From contig VDFB02000002.1 of assembly GCA_007258455.2 (NCBI GenBank), positions 1 to 64,000 of the forward strand: a DNA stretch of 64,000 nucleotides, given 5' to 3'. This document shows positions 1 to 12,084 of this stretch, piece after piece (within the stretch, counting starts at the first letter, position 1; each line of letters opens with the position of its first letter). This DNA is from Sequoia sempervirens (Eukaryota > Streptophyta > Pinopsida > Cupressales > Cupressaceae). The notes beneath the pieces are model-generated. The model had not been told where the DNA came from. It did no database searches and saw only the letters and a program-made list of their open reading frames with translations. The position numbers and the translations under genes are program-made.

Positions 1-212
1 TTTTGTTTATTGTTGGGTTATAGCCGAATTAAGAAAACCACTCGTGTTTGAGTTTTCATGGGCCATGGATCAACTTTGGTGACTACGTTTGTGGATTACA
101 CTATAGTTCTGCATTCTATACTCGTATTTTCTATTTCCTTTCATGAACCCTTATTTTTTGTTGAGTTATAGTCACATTTACGAAATTGCTCATGTTTGAG
201 TTATTTTGGGCC
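1..212 (+). repeat. End of a ~148-bp satellite array
   Basis: About one and a half units of the tandem repeat that recurs at 4613-5900 and 6840-8778. Recognisable landmarks are GAGTTATAGCC, GTTTGAGTTT, GGGCCATCGATCAACTTTGG and TGGATTACACT, in the same order and spacing as in the main array. The match stops at about 212, just after GGGCC, where unrelated DNA begins. Confidence 0.85.
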
Positions 213-216
213 TATT

Positions 217-422
217 GTCAAATAGATTGCACCCAAACCCTTGTATAGTGAAACTCAGCAATCTGTTAAAACATGGAATGATCCTCAGGCCTGTGGGTTG
301 CCTAATTTTGAGGATGAATCTCCAGAGAGGGCTGGTTCCCTAATGAAAATCTCCTATAACTAGCTAACTTGGCTGGGAAAGAGATAGAAAGCTTGCTTGA
401 ATTGAAATCCTAAAGCTACAGG
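217..422 (+). pseudogene. Unidentified coding-like segment
   Basis: An open frame of about 45 codons runs from just inside the satellite boundary (217) to a TAG at about 361. Coding-like sequence then seems to resume in another frame (reading LANLAGKEIESLLELKS) up to a possible donor GGAG|GTAATT near 423. Amino-acid use looks protein-like, with acidic and hydrophobic residues and a GLPNFEDESPERAGSL stretch. I do not recognise the protein. It may be a decayed exon with one frameshift, or a chance open frame. Confidence 0.25.
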
Positions 423-1252
423 AGGTAATTGTACCAAAATTATGTGATTCTATTCGCTATCCTAAACCTATAATTAGCTGCAATAAACTCCTAAATTTAT
501 TTCACAATTCAATTAAGATCATGAAATTCACCAATATTTCACATGTAGGTTTGAAGTTTCAATGTTTGTATGAGGAAAAACTAGGTTTTCACAGATATAA
601 ATGACTGAAATATTTGTTTAAACACAACATGCAACCTGAATTATAACATGAAATCTTCTTATTTTTTAAAGCATCAATGAGACGAAACAAAGGATTCAAG
701 ATAAAATCATAGTGTTTAAATCAAATCATTCATATGACAATAAAACTCAAGAAAGTATTGAGAAGGAAACACTAGATTGAAAAATAAACTCTATTACAAT
801 GCTTGAATAAAAAGTTGAGTTACAATCCTTCACTGTTGTATGTGTAAGCAGAAAATAAAAGAACTCCTTGGAAAAGATAAACTTTTCCAATATATACAAA
901 AGATGTAGCTCCAAAGTGCATGAAAGATCCAATTGAAAGTCAATTTCAGTAAAAAAAATGATAATTCCAAGGTGAAATCCGAGTAGAAGCAAAAATCCCT
1001 GAAAATAAGGTTCAAACTCATGCAAAAATGAGTGAACTCAGTCTTGAACTTGCAGTCACCATGTGTATAACTGATGTGTAACTCAAACTGAACTATAAAT
1101 CTTTGAATGTGGGCCGAAACATGCAAAATCCACCTTGCTTTAATCAATTCGCCCATGATAACTTAAAGTCCATTCTTGCATGACAAATCTTCAGTTGAGT
1201 CTATTGTTGTAACTCAGCTTTACATAATGTTCTTTATTTGCATTTTACAATG

Positions 1253-1297
1253 ATGAATTAATTAAATGATTTATAATGCATCATTTAATTAATTCAT
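1253..1297. repeat. Perfect 18-bp hairpin in a larger fold-back
   Basis: ATGAATTAATTAAATGAT at 1253-1270 is followed after 9 bases by its exact reverse complement at 1280-1297. Weaker complementarity extends outward to roughly 1205-1345 (for example CAAATAAA-like blocks and AAAGCT on both sides). The shape is that of a small fold-back element, but target duplications were not identified. Confidence 0.6.
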
Positions 1298-3668
1298 TTA
1301 CATTGAATAATACAAATAAATTTGAAGAATAAAGCTAATTTAGCAAAGAATGTTTCTCCATCTCATAAATCATACTTAGCATATATTTTTAAAAATTATG
1401 CATCCTCCACTAAATCATCATTGGCGACCATGCACATTATACTTGGCATTATTGTTAACTCCTCACAATAATCAACTATAATCAGCAAGCATATAAGGTC
1501 AACCACACTTGGCATATATTTTGCATTTTCAGCTCTAAGTGTATGAACATGAAAAAGGCCGACCACACCATCATTAGGCTCATTGACTTAAAAGTCATGG
1601 CCATGGGGAGAATTAGAAAACATAATGATTTTCTTCAAGGCCAAAAGATAGTCAAAGAAAAACATCATCGAACCCATGCGAAAGGAAAAATGAGAACCCT
1701 AAAATCATTATGTTCTTTTGACTTTGAAGAGAAACTTCACGAAGAAGTTGTTGATTGCCATGAGAGCTGGGGTTTGAGGCTCGAACTGAACCTTTCTCTA
1801 CCAATTTTGATGATATTTTCAAAGATTTTGAACATACAAAGTAAGATGAAGTTCATTTTATTTTAAATCTAAGTTCATTCAAACATTTTAATGCATTTTT
1901 GAGCCTCAAATTCGCAGCTATGACTCATTTTCTCTAACATATTCCTGTGTCTTCATCTATTTTGGGCACCATGAGAACTCTTGAGAGGGTACAACTTGCA
2001 CTGGTGAATACATGCCAAGAAAGAATTTCTAGAAAGACTGTTCGATGGCAGTGCAGGTAAGTTTGATCTTTCTCCTTCTTGTATATATTTCCAGCCTCCT
2101 TCAGGCCGCCATAATGGATTTGAGCCTTTGTCTTTGATTTCAAATTACCCTTTTTGTGATTTTGACTGAAAGAAACAACATCACATTTGTATTCAATGTA
2201 TACGTAGAATGCTTTCTCCATTTGTCTTTAACCTCATATATTTGTAAGCCTGATTTGAATAGGCCACGGCTTCACAACATTCTGGGAGTTTTGTCTTTGT
2301 ATTATCCATCTAGGTATTCATGATTTATCTGCTCTTTGTATCTCTTGTTTTAATGGCTGAAAACCTCATTCATTTTAATGGTCATAGCCAGTAGATCTTT
2401 CTAAGTTTTTTGTTTCTTAAAAACTCTGTACATTAAGGCCATGGCTATCACGTTTCTTCAACTGGGTATTTACAATTCAATGTATTTTTCCCTTTGATTG
2501 TACTGTGGAATAAATAAGCATTAATCGAGCTCTCTAAGAGTATAAACTTGTTCTTTCCTTGAAAGAAATTCATACTTTTTTGTGCATTCGGTAATATAAA
2601 GGTCACCATGATACTTAATCAACTTATTCTTTTGAAAAATGTGAGGGAAAAGATCTGTACACTAACCTGTATTCTTCTGAAACCCCTACTTAAAATGGGT
2701 CTTTGGTCTCTCACTACATATAGCCTCTATAGGCTGCTCTTTATAAACCCCTTTAAGAATGATTAAAAAAAACTGACATTAGATGAAATCATTAAAATAT
2801 GAGCATTTTCCTTGCTAGATCATCAGCATACTCTAAACTCTGTTACATCTTAGATCTCTGTGTAAAACTTATAATGTTGAATGGCTTTCCTCTCATAATT
2901 GTTCATTGTGGACTGCTTTCTCCAGCTTAGAGATCATTGGAAACAAGGCTGTGTTCATGAATTACTGCCTTATATTGATTTCTGAAGCTTTAATGAAACC
3001 AATGCAGCCTCAAACATCCACTCCTTCAGAATTAATCATATCATTATGATCTGAATATTGCTTTGTGACCATGTTATCAATGAATATTGAATATCTTCAT
3101 ATCATGCTATTGTTTCATGCTTTGTAGATCCTTGTGTTATATCATTTCCATAATGCATGAGTCTTTGAATTTCATGTACTTTATAGTGGCTGATCATGAA
3201 TACTATTTGATCATTGATAATGGTTTTTGCAATGAATGACTGATAACTGTTCTTGATATATTTTCAACATTGTTATCGTTTGGTACTTGAAACAAATATG
3301 CTTGTAGATACTTATCTAAGCCATATTTTGCTGCTTTCTACTTTTGATAAACTTGTAGAGAATTGGATTATTACAAATTTGTTATAACAGAGCTATGTAA
3401 ATACTTTTTACAACCTTTGGACTGTCCAGTACTATGATATGCTTCTGAAGTTATAAAAACATTCCAATGCTTGAATATTTTGTTTCTCTTCAATACAAAG
3501 AGGCTCTATACTTCATTTAGATGAAATGTGAAAATGTAGAGCAGAGCTAAACAAAATATGAAATTGATGAGTTATTCATACTTTTTTTTGAATCTCTTTG
3601 AAATAAGGCTGCTTGTATGATTATATCCTTTAGTTTCACCAGCTCTCTTTATGATTGTTATCAATATT

Positions 3669-3787
3669 CATGAACTTGCGTATGTAACTTGAGAGTGTAT
3701 CCTCCTTGATATGACGAGCTCAACCCTTGTGGGAGCCCGTTTTGCTCCACATATCTGATAAAATGATCTCGAACATGATGAACCTAT
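3669..3787 (-). pseudogene. Exon-like segment with a good 3' splice site
   Basis: On the minus strand a pyrimidine-rich tract ending GTGCAG precedes a stretch that is open in one frame except for a single TAG at its second codon. It ends at TGA near 3669. Its translation contains RDHFIRYVEQNGLPQGLSSS and finishes in a short hydrophilic tail. The TAG could derive from CAG, as in other decayed coding segments here. I do not recognise the family, and it could be chance. Confidence 0.25.
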
Positions 3788-4612
3788 TCCTGCACATTGA
3801 AACAAACATGTTAGCAAAATGAAAGAAGTTGTAAGCTTCCATTGAGTTATGTTTTTCTTGATTGTCAGCCTTTGTAACTCAATCATTTGGTGAATGGTTG
3901 ATTTAATGCAAATTACATTCTTGTTGGTAGTGTAGGCATAAGGCAGAATGCAATTCATCATTGCTTAGAGTACACCTCTAATGCCATTCCTTTATAATTT
4001 TGTAGGTTCATGGAGCGAGGAAACGAGGCTGCAACAACTTGGAGACGCGACGACTGAAGACATCAATGAAAGTGATTCATCATTATAGGAAATGATGAAT
4101 TGTTTCTCTTCTTTATGCTTACATTATGTTCAGTAGTGTAGCTTATCTTTGAATTTTGTATTCATCATTTGATTGTAATAATCAAATTCAATTACTCTTG
4201 CGGCTTATGCGAGATTTAGTGTTTTTACAAAATGAATAAAAAGCATTATTATGCAAATTTTCAATATGCAAATTTTCAATTTTTTGTTTCAAATACTTGC
4301 ATAATAAATCTTTAATTCAGATGTAAATTGATCTCTATGATGATCAATGAATATTTTAATCAGCAAAACTTGAAAATTTCTATACCTATAATTCATGAAT
4401 TTGATTCAGTTATACCTGTTTGAGCTCGTAGTGAAAAATAGGTAACAAATTGGCGACGTCTGCGGAGTGTTTTCCTGCTAAACACAATAGACCAGTATAT
4501 AACTTATGCATTGGGAATAGAGTCCATGTTCTGTTCTGGTTTAACTTAGAAAAACATAACTTAGCTTCAAAACACGCAAACTGAAAGAAACTACTGCTAT
4601 TTTGTTGAAGAT

Positions 4613-5900
4613 AGAATCTGAAAACACTAGTGTTTGAGTTTCCGTGGGCCATCAATCAACTTTGGCGACTACAAAATTTATGGATTACACTGTAGATGTG
4701 CATTCTATACCCGTATTGTCTATCACATTTTGCGAACCTTCATTTTTCATTGAGTTATAGCCACACTTAGGAAACTGCTCATGTTTGAGTTTTCCCGGGC
4801 CATCGATAACCTTTGGTGACTATGATTGTGGATAGCACTCTAGTTGTCCCTTGTGTATGCATATTTTCTATTGCCTTTCGCAAACATTCATTTTTTATTT
4901 GAGTTATAGCTGCATTTAGGAAACCACTCATGTTTGAGTTTTTGTGGGGCATCATTCAACTTTGGTGAATATGATTGTGGATTCTACTGTAGTTGTGTAT
5001 TCTGTACGCATAGTTTTAATCACCTTTCACGAACGTTCATTTTTTTTTGAGTTCTAACCACATTTAGGAAAATGCTCATCTTTGAGTTTTCCTGGGCCAT
5101 CGATCAACTTTGGTGACTGTGGTTGTGGATTACACTGTATTTGTATGTTCTATATGCATATTTTCTATTGCCTTTCGTGAACCTTCATTTATGCTTGAGT
5201 TATAAAGTTGTAATTAGGAAAATTCTTGTGTTTGAGTTTTTGTGGGCCATGGATCAACTTTGGTGACTACAATTGTGGTTTGCACTATAGTTGTCCATTC
5301 TGTATGTGTATTTTCTATCACCTTTTGCAAACCTTAATTTTTAGTTGAGTTATAGCCACATTTAGGAAACTGCTCGAGTTTGAGTTGTCGTGGGCCATCA
5401 ATCAACTTTGGTGACTATGCTTATGGATTACACTGTAGTTGTGCAATCTATACGCGTATTTTCTATCACCTTTCGCAAACCTTCATTTTTTGTTGAGTTA
5501 TAGCCGTATTTAGGAAACTGCTCATGTTTGAGTTTTTGTGGACCATCAATCAACTTTGGTGACTACGAATGTGGATTGCACTGTAGTTGTCCATTTTGTA
5601 CGCGTATTTTCTATCACCTTTTGCGAACCTTATTTTTTGGTTGAGTTATAGTCACATTTACGAAACCGCTCATGTTTGAGTTTTCGTGGGCCATCAATCA
5701 ACTTTTGTGACTACGATTGTGGATGGCACTTCATTTGCCCATTTTGTATGTGTATTTTCTATCACCTTTCGCGAACCTTCATTTTTTGTTGAGTTATAGC
5801 CCCATTTAGGAAACTGCTCGATTTTGAGTTTTTGTGGGCCATCGATAAACTTTGGTGACTATGATTGTGGATTACACTGCAGGTATGCATTCTATACACT
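4613..5900 (+). repeat. ~148-bp satellite array, block 2
   Basis: About nine head-to-tail units. The conserved GGCCATCGATCAACTTTGGTG box recurs near 4648, 4799, 4950, 5099, 5249, 5398, 5545, 5693 and 5841, giving periods of 147-151 bp. Each unit also carries GAGTTATAGCC..CATTTAGGAAAC, GTTTGAGTTTT, GGATTACACTGTAGTTG and TATTTTCTATCGCCTTTCG. Units differ by many substitutions, often at CpG positions, so the array is old. Short open frames in it are accidental. Confidence 0.93.
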
Positions 5901-5904
5901 TATT

Positions 5905-6838
5905 TTCACCAACATGCAAGAAGCCCTAAAAAATAAAATCTATGAAACAATTTTTTTTGGGAAAATAAAAAATATGGGTTTTATAGGTGCTCGTGTGCTA
6001 CAGACACACCTAGATCATCTAATTTTTGAAAAAATAAGTTGTTTTTGAAAAAGATAATTTTTTTTAAAAGTAGAAGCAGTAGAGGTAATAGAGGAAATTT
6101 TTTTGAATCTTTTTATGAAAAATCTGAGAAATGGGTTTTGTAGAGAATGTCCTTCTAAGTAAACCTAGATCGTCTTTTTTTTGAAAAACTATTTTTTCAC
6201 GAACATGCAAGAACCCCTCAAAAATAGAATCTACAAAGCAATTTATTTTTGGGAAAATCGAAAATATGGGTTTTATAGGTGCTCATGTGCAAAAAGACCG
6301 AGATTGTCCATTTTAAAAAAAACTAAGTTATTCTTCAAAAAAAATGATTTTTTTGAAAAGTAGAAGTAGTAGAGGAACAAAGGAAATTTTTTAAAATCTT
6401 TTTTGTGAAAAATCTGAGAAATGGGTTTTGTAAAGAATGTTATTATGATTAGACCCATATCGTCCTTTTTTCAAAAAGCTAATTTATCAGCAACATGTAA
6501 GAACTCCTCAAAAATAAAATCCATGATTTTTTATTTTTTTTTGGAAAAATGAAATATGGGTTTTATAGGTGCTTTTGTGCTCAAGAGACTTAGATTGTTC
6601 ATTTTTTGAAAAAAGAACTTGTTCTTGAATTTTATTTTTTTTGAAAAGTAGAAGTAGTGGAGGTAACGGAGGCAAATTGTTTGAATCTTTTTGTGAAAAA
6701 TCTAAGAAATGAGGTTTGTAGAGAATGTCATTCTGAGAAGACCCAGATCGTCCTCTTTTTGAAAAACTAATTTTTCACCAACATGTAAGAAACCTTGAAA
6801 AATTGAATCTACGAAACAATTTTAGTTGGGAAAATCAA
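5905..6838 (+). repeat. ~290-bp tandem repeat embedded in the satellite
   Basis: Three units and part of a fourth, anchored on AACATGCAAGAA-like starts near 5911, 6202, 6492 and 6780 (periods 288-291 bp). Each unit looks like an internal dimer. An ATGGGTTTTRTAG box occurs twice per unit (for example about 5973 and 6131, then 6266), each followed by CCTAGATCGTC-like sequence and an A/T-rich tract, giving half-units near 145 bp. I see no sequence match to the flanking 148-bp family, only a similar length. Confidence 0.85.
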
Positions 6839-6839
6839 A

Positions 6840-8778
6840 TTTTTTTGTTGAGTTATAGCCGCATTTAGCAAACCACTCATGTTTGAGTTTTTGTGGGCCA
6901 TCAATTAGCTTTGGTGACTACGCTTGTGGATTACACTATAGTTGTGTATTCTATATGCATATTTTCTATAGCGTTTCGCGAACCTTAATTTTTCGTTGTG
7001 TTATCACCGCACTTAGGAAACCACTCATTTTTGTGTTTTCATGGGCCATTGATCAACTTTGGTGACTATGATTTTGGATTATACTATATTTGTGCATTCT
7101 ATATGAGTATTTTTCTCTTGCGAACCTTCATTTTTTGTTGAGTTATAGCCGCTTTTAGGAAAACTGGTCGTGTTTGAGTTTTTGTGGGCCATTGATGAAA
7201 TTTAGTGACTACGTTTGTGGATTACACTGTAGTTATGCATTCTATACACGTATTTTCTATTGCCTTTGATGAACCTTCATTTTTGGTTGAGTTATAGCTG
7301 CATTTCAGAAACCGCTTGTGTTTGAGTTTCGCTGGTCCATCGATCAACTTTGGTGACTACGTTAGTGGATTACACTGTAGTTGTGCATTATATACCCATA
7401 TTTTCTATTGCCTTTTGCAAACCTTCATTTTTTTGTGAGTTATAGGCACAATTTGGAAACCTCTCATTTTTTTTTGGGCTATCGATCAATTTTGATGACT
7501 ACGATTTTGGATGGTACTATAGTTCTGCATTTTCTATGCATATTTTTAATTCACTTTCACGAACCTTCATTTTTTGTTAAGTTGTAGCCGTATTGAGGAA
7601 AACGCTCGTGTTTGAGTTTTTGTGGGCTGTTGATAAACTTTGGTGACTACGATTGTGGATTACACTGTATTTGTGCATTCTATATGCATATTTTCTATCA
7701 ACTTCCGCAAACATTCATTTTTCGTTGAGTTATAGCCATACTTAGGTAACTCATCGTGTTTTAGTTTTTGTGGGCGTTCGATCAACTTTGGTGACTACGA
7801 TTGTGGATTGCACTCTAGTTGTCCATTTTGTATGCGTATTTTCTATCGCCTTTCGCAAACCTTCATTTTTGGTTGAGTTATAGCCCCATTTAGGAAACTG
7901 CTCAAGTTTGAGTTTTTCGTGGGCCATCGATCAACTTTGGTGACTACGCTTGTTGATTACAATGTAGTTGTGCATTCTATATGCGTATTTTCTATCGCCT
8001 TTTGTGGCCCTTCATCTTTTTTTGAGTTATAGCGACATTTAGGAAACCTCTCTTGTTTTAGTTTTTTTGGGCCATCGATGAACTTTGGTTACTACGATTG
8101 TGGATTACACTGTAGTTGTGCATTCTTTATGTGTATTTTCTATCGCCTTTTTCGAATCTTCATTTTTCATTGCATTATAGCAGTACTTAGGAAACCACTC
8201 ATGTTCCAGTTTTCGTGGGCCATCGATCAACTTTGGTGACTACGATTGTGGATTGGACTGTAGTTGTCCATTTTGTATGCTAATTATCTATCAGCTTTTG
8301 TCAACCTTCATTTTTTGTTCAGATATAGCCGCATTTAGGAAACTACTCGAGTTTGAGGTTTTGTGGGCCATTGATCAAGATTGGTGAGTACTCTTCTCGA
8401 TTACACTGTAGTTGTCCATTCCATACGCATGTTTTTAATCGCCTTTCACGAACCTACATTTTTTGTTGAGTTATAGCCGCATTTGGCAAAACTCTCGTAT
8501 TTGAGATTTTGTGGGCCATCGATCAACTTTGGTGACTGCAATTGTGCATTACACTATAGTTGTGCATTCAATACGTGTATTTTCTTTGGCATTTTGTGAA
8601 CCTTCATTTTTCGTTGAGTTATAGGTGCACTTCGGAAACCGCTCGTGTTTGAGTTTTCCGTTGGCCATCGATAAACTTTGGTTACTACGATTGTGGATTG
8701 CATTGTAGTTGTCCATTCTATACGTGTATTCTCTATCGCCTTTAGTGAACCTTCATTTATTGTTGAATTATAGCAGCA
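6840..8778 (+). repeat. ~148-bp satellite array, block 3
   Basis: Thirteen units of the family in 4613-5900, with the GGGCCATCGATCAA box near 6900, 7048, 7191, 7339, 7481, 7629, 7776, 7926, 8074, 8222, 8370, 8518 and 8667. The last unit breaks at about 8778 within TTGAATTATAGCAGCAC, where the exon of an ABC-protein gene begins on the other strand. Confidence 0.93.
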
Positions 8779-8897
8779 CCCATGCAAATTTGTACACAAT
8801 GACGTTGACCTTCAGACACTTTGTGCATTCTCCAATGGAGATCAATATCAAGAAGTTCAATTAGTTTATCTCTTCTGGTAGGATCTACCCCTTCGAC
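8778..8897 (-). pseudogene. ABCI19/20/21: ABCI19/20/21-like ABC protein, truncated third exon
   Basis: Minus-strand exon opening after TTTTTGATATTGTGCAG at 8899-8898. It is open throughout and encodes the [24 protein letters not shown] and VQICMG blocks typical of the soluble, Caf16-like plant ABCI proteins that bind ATP in the cytosol or at the ER. The first two bases complete a Val codon begun by the exon at 9311-9362. The ABC signature, usually SDGQRRRVQ in this subfamily, reads SEGQRHCVQ; both Arg changes fit C-to-T or G-to-A at CpG. After VQICMG homology stops and satellite begins, so Walker B and the C-terminal half are missing. Non-functional as it stands. Confidence 0.85.
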
Positions 8898-9310
8898 TGC
8901 ACAATATCAAAAACATATGAATCGATACATTTCTAATTATTCTAATGCTTTCCAAGGATAATTTGATAGAAATGGATACTGTACAGTGTTTTCCAGCAGT
9001 TTTTGGCTTCATTGGTCAATCAAATGATAGCTCCACCCAAGTTTATAGAGCCAAGAACCAAACATAAATAGTTACAAATATGCATCAATAACACAAGCTA
9101 TTTTACAAATAAAATATTGAATAATTTAGTTTAGTTTCTTGCTCACAAAACATTGAAATCTCTTTTCATTGGAGACCATGCCACTACTACTGGCTTATCC
9201 CTTTCAAAATTCAACATTGAATATCAATAGTAGCCAAAGTACATCCACAAATTGATTGCTAACTGAAGTTTAATTGATTTCCATATTTTAACATTCTAAG
9301 AATTTCTTAC

Positions 9311-9362
9311 CTCCAAAAATCATGTCTTTTGCAGAAAAATCACCTTGGAGTGGAATATCCCC
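9311..9362 (-). pseudogene. ABCI19/20/21: ABCI19/20/21-like ABC protein, second visible exon
   Basis: A 52-bp minus-strand exon between acceptor GTCAATAG and donor GAG|GTAAGAAA. It encodes GDIPLQGDFSAKDMIFG plus one base, the segment that links the Walker A half to the VEG-DP block in this subfamily. Phases agree exactly. The upstream exon (25520-25680) ends on a full codon, and the leftover G here joins TC of the next exon to make Val. The 413-bp intron to the next exon (8898-9310) is normal in size; the intron before this exon is about 16.2 kb. No stop is present. Confidence 0.85.
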
Positions 9363-9685
9363 CTATTGACATATAAAACCATCTCATAATCTATTCATCT
9401 TGGTAACAATAAAAAAAGTGCTAAAAATATATAATTGCCAAACCAAGAAATATAGATCTAGAAATACAAGGAAAATATTTATAAATGTAATTTGGAATGT
9501 CCCTAATTTCTGAGTAGCCACCACGGAGTCAATTTAATTAATTAAATATTAAATTGTCCTGAAATACTATTTTAAACATTTATATTTAATTAATTTATTA
9601 ATTGCTAAAGTGACTTTAATAAATGTGGTGCTCAAATATTTAATAAAAGTCACTTTACAAATGCAAAATATTTAATAAGGTGGTG

Positions 9686-9702
9686 AAGTATAAAAGGGGA
9701 AA
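9686..9702 (+). promoter_or_regulatory. TATA-like box of a possible LTR promoter
   Basis: GAAGTATAAAAGGGGAAA lies about 50 bp upstream of a less AT-rich transcribed-looking segment. TATAAAAGG with this spacing is typical of plant LTR or gene core promoters. Which transcript it served is unknown. Confidence 0.3.
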
Positions 9703-9741
9703 AAGAAAATGAATTAATCATCTTGTGAAAATTTATTATTG

Positions 9742-9965
9742 GAGAGCATAGCTTTCAGGAGAGTCAAGGACGAAAACCCTTGAGCTGGTGGGTTGGATGA
9801 AAACCCAATTCTTTGATTGGGTGGATTCATTTCAAAGTTCACTAAAAATGCTAGAGCATTTTGGAGAGCATTGAGGAGACTCGAGGACAAAAATGCTTGA
9901 GTTAGTGGGTTGGACGAAAACCCAATTCATTGATTAGGTGGATTCATTTCAAAGTTCACAAGTTG
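9742..9965 (+). repeat. ~118-bp direct duplication
   Basis: Two diverged head-to-tail copies, each with GGAGAGCAT, GACGAAAACCC-like, GTGGGTTGGA and GGTGGATTCATTTCAAAGTTCAC. GTGGGTTGGA recurs 117-118 bp apart (about 9787 and 9904). It lies just downstream of the TATA-like box, so it may be a duplicated leader segment. Confidence 0.75.
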
Positions 9966-12079
9966 GCTTCATTGTGTGAAATTTGGGAAGTCTTCTATGA
10001 AGACAAATTTCAGATCATATTGATCAAATTTTCAAAATAAGGTATTTGATTTAATATCTCAAAATAATGTTTGGATGCCTGGTGCTGATATTGATTCTGA
10101 AGGTTAATCGGAATATCATATTTTCAATATATATTATATGGGGCTGAGGGAGTAAGATATCTGTGCTGAAGGAATTAAACATTTTAATATTTGTGGCTGA
10201 GAGTTTTAGTGGGAGTTTCCTGTATTTGTAGTCGATCGCAATATTGTTCTAAGGGCTGAAAATTTTCAAATACTTGTATCAGTATTGGACAGCTTGTCAA
10301 AGAGTTGTTGCCACAGACATAGCATTGTATATTTGCATAAGGGAGCACCACATATATGCATAGTGGGTGAATCAATGAATGATGTGGCATAAGAGACCCT
10401 GAAGGGAGCTGTAATAAGGAATTCGATGTTTATTTCAATTGACACGAATCCATAATAAGTCACAATTATCTCATATGCACACTGGAAGTTTGGGTCCACA
10501 CCGCCATATGTGCATATCAAGGAATCACAAGGGGAACTAAAGAACCGTGTATCATTTGAAGTTGATGTTGGTGACGGGGAAATAACCAAGAAGATTGTGT
10601 TGTTTCGTAAATGCAGCCAGTCACAAGGTGCCATCCAGTTCAGAGAAGAAATCGTAAGGGGAGCCTGAAGCGATACAAATACTATGACTAAATTATTCCT
10701 TTTGCCACTGTCATTCTACATCAATCAAAGCACTTCAAAAAGACCTTGCTAAAGGAGAGTCGAATTATATTCAGGGAGTGGTGTCGACAAGCTAAAGGAA
10801 GTGACGACTTCAAACGTCACCTTCCTTCTATTTGTGGTTATTAAAGGTCAGGAATAAGCTTCTTAAATCTCTAATTCCTGAGTATTGTTGCAATTAAAAA
10901 GGTCTGAAATTCAATGCAATATATTGTTGATCTATCCCTGTTATGTGCTGTTAAAAATTAGCTGGGGTTTAGTCCATAATTATAATGCATTTCATGTCAA
11001 ACACAATTGCAATCTGAGTATATAAATCTGCAAAAATCAAATACTTTCATTATCAAAAGTTTACCAACTGTTTTCCAAAAAGAACATGGGCAAGGGCACA
11101 CAATTTCAGTAAAGTTTTAGAAGGGAATTTTACATAATCCAACTAATAAATATGTGAAAGTAACAAGCCATGAAATTTTATGCTGCTCTAACTTCATAAA
11201 GGGCATCATGAAATCTTAAATAGGAAAATATTTTTGAATAAGATATTGATATCCATGCAATAACTAAATGGTTTGCAATTTTGAATAATGACTCTTGTCT
11301 TGCTAATTGTGTATTTCAAAAGAAACTGAATGCACTTCACATATTTTACTTGTATGTAACAATAAACATTTAGCATGCACTGTTCTGCCTTTGCTATTCA
11401 ATGTTAATGAAGCAAAAGCCAATAGTTGTTTCCCAAATTCTATATTTTTGGTGCCCCTCTCCAAGGTGTATTTGCTACAAAAATAAGGCCCATGTACATG
11501 GTAGAATTTTTTTATTTTTCTCAAAAACTCATCTGGATATCATTTGTATATAATAGACAATAACTATGATTTTTATTTTAATTAATAGTATTAATATCAT
11601 AGTTCTACGAAATTTCAAAATAGAGGGACACAAGTATGTGGAGATAAGTTTCAAGGGAACTGCTTTTCCAAAATTTGTGGACATCAAGAGGCAACATCAC
11701 AAATAAAATATAGTACTGGAAAAATTAATTATAAGAAAAGGTAAAAGAAACATCTTTTATGTAGAGTTAAACTATAAACACAATGAATCAATTGAGCCAA
11801 CAATAAATTGAAAATTCTGAATAGTAGAATATTATTATATTCAATATCATGACTACAATGGACCAATGCCTCAATGATCCAATCATCCTCTCCAAAACCA
11901 TGTTGTCGAACTATGTCCCTACGAAGAATCAAAACCATGTTGTTGAGGGGGAACATGCTAGGGCATAAGTTGTGAGAAATGTCATCTCGCAAGCCTATTT
12001 GCACCTATTTGTGAAGTACTAACATCCAAGGGCCATTTAAAGTTGTCAATCTCTTAGAAATCCCTATAAGGATCTATGT

Positions 12080-12084
12080 CAAAG
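12080..12084 (+). repeat. Target-site duplication CAAAG (left)
   Basis: CAAAG immediately before the 5' LTR is repeated exactly at 23853-23857 immediately after the 3' LTR, as left by integrase. Confidence 0.93.

Larger units (their letters stand above)
213..4612. other. Non-satellite DNA between two satellite blocks
   Basis: AT-rich sequence interrupting the 148-bp satellite. No complete gene is seen. It holds the coding-like piece at its left edge, a fold-back near 1.25 kb, an open stretch 1938-2056 ending in a strong donor (GCAG|GTAAGT), and a minus-strand exon-like piece near 3.7 kb. It could be an insertion into the array or part of a giant intron. No LTR pair or terminal inverted repeat was found at its edges. 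Confidence 0.5.
8898..12084. other. Intronic DNA with possible solo-LTR remnant
   Basis: Apart from the exon at 9311-9362 no coding sequence is convincing. From about 9499 (TGTCCCTAATTTC) there is AT-rich DNA, then a TATA-like box and a duplicated segment. That order resembles U3-R of an LTR, but I could not find a CA end with matching target duplication. From 10900 to 12084 I see only AT-rich sequence. Confidence 0.4.

Noticed and set aside
1543..1866. A 107-codon plus-strand open frame
   Set aside because: No motif, no splice context and AT-driven composition; not supportable as a gene.
1..8778. CRISPR-like array because of regular repeats
   Set aside because: Units are ~148 or ~290 bp, contiguous and diverged, with no short identical repeats or unique spacers, in a plant genome.
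10266..10634. A 122-codon minus-strand open frame
   Set aside because: Irregular composition, no domain and no conserved start; lies in possible LTR-derived DNA.
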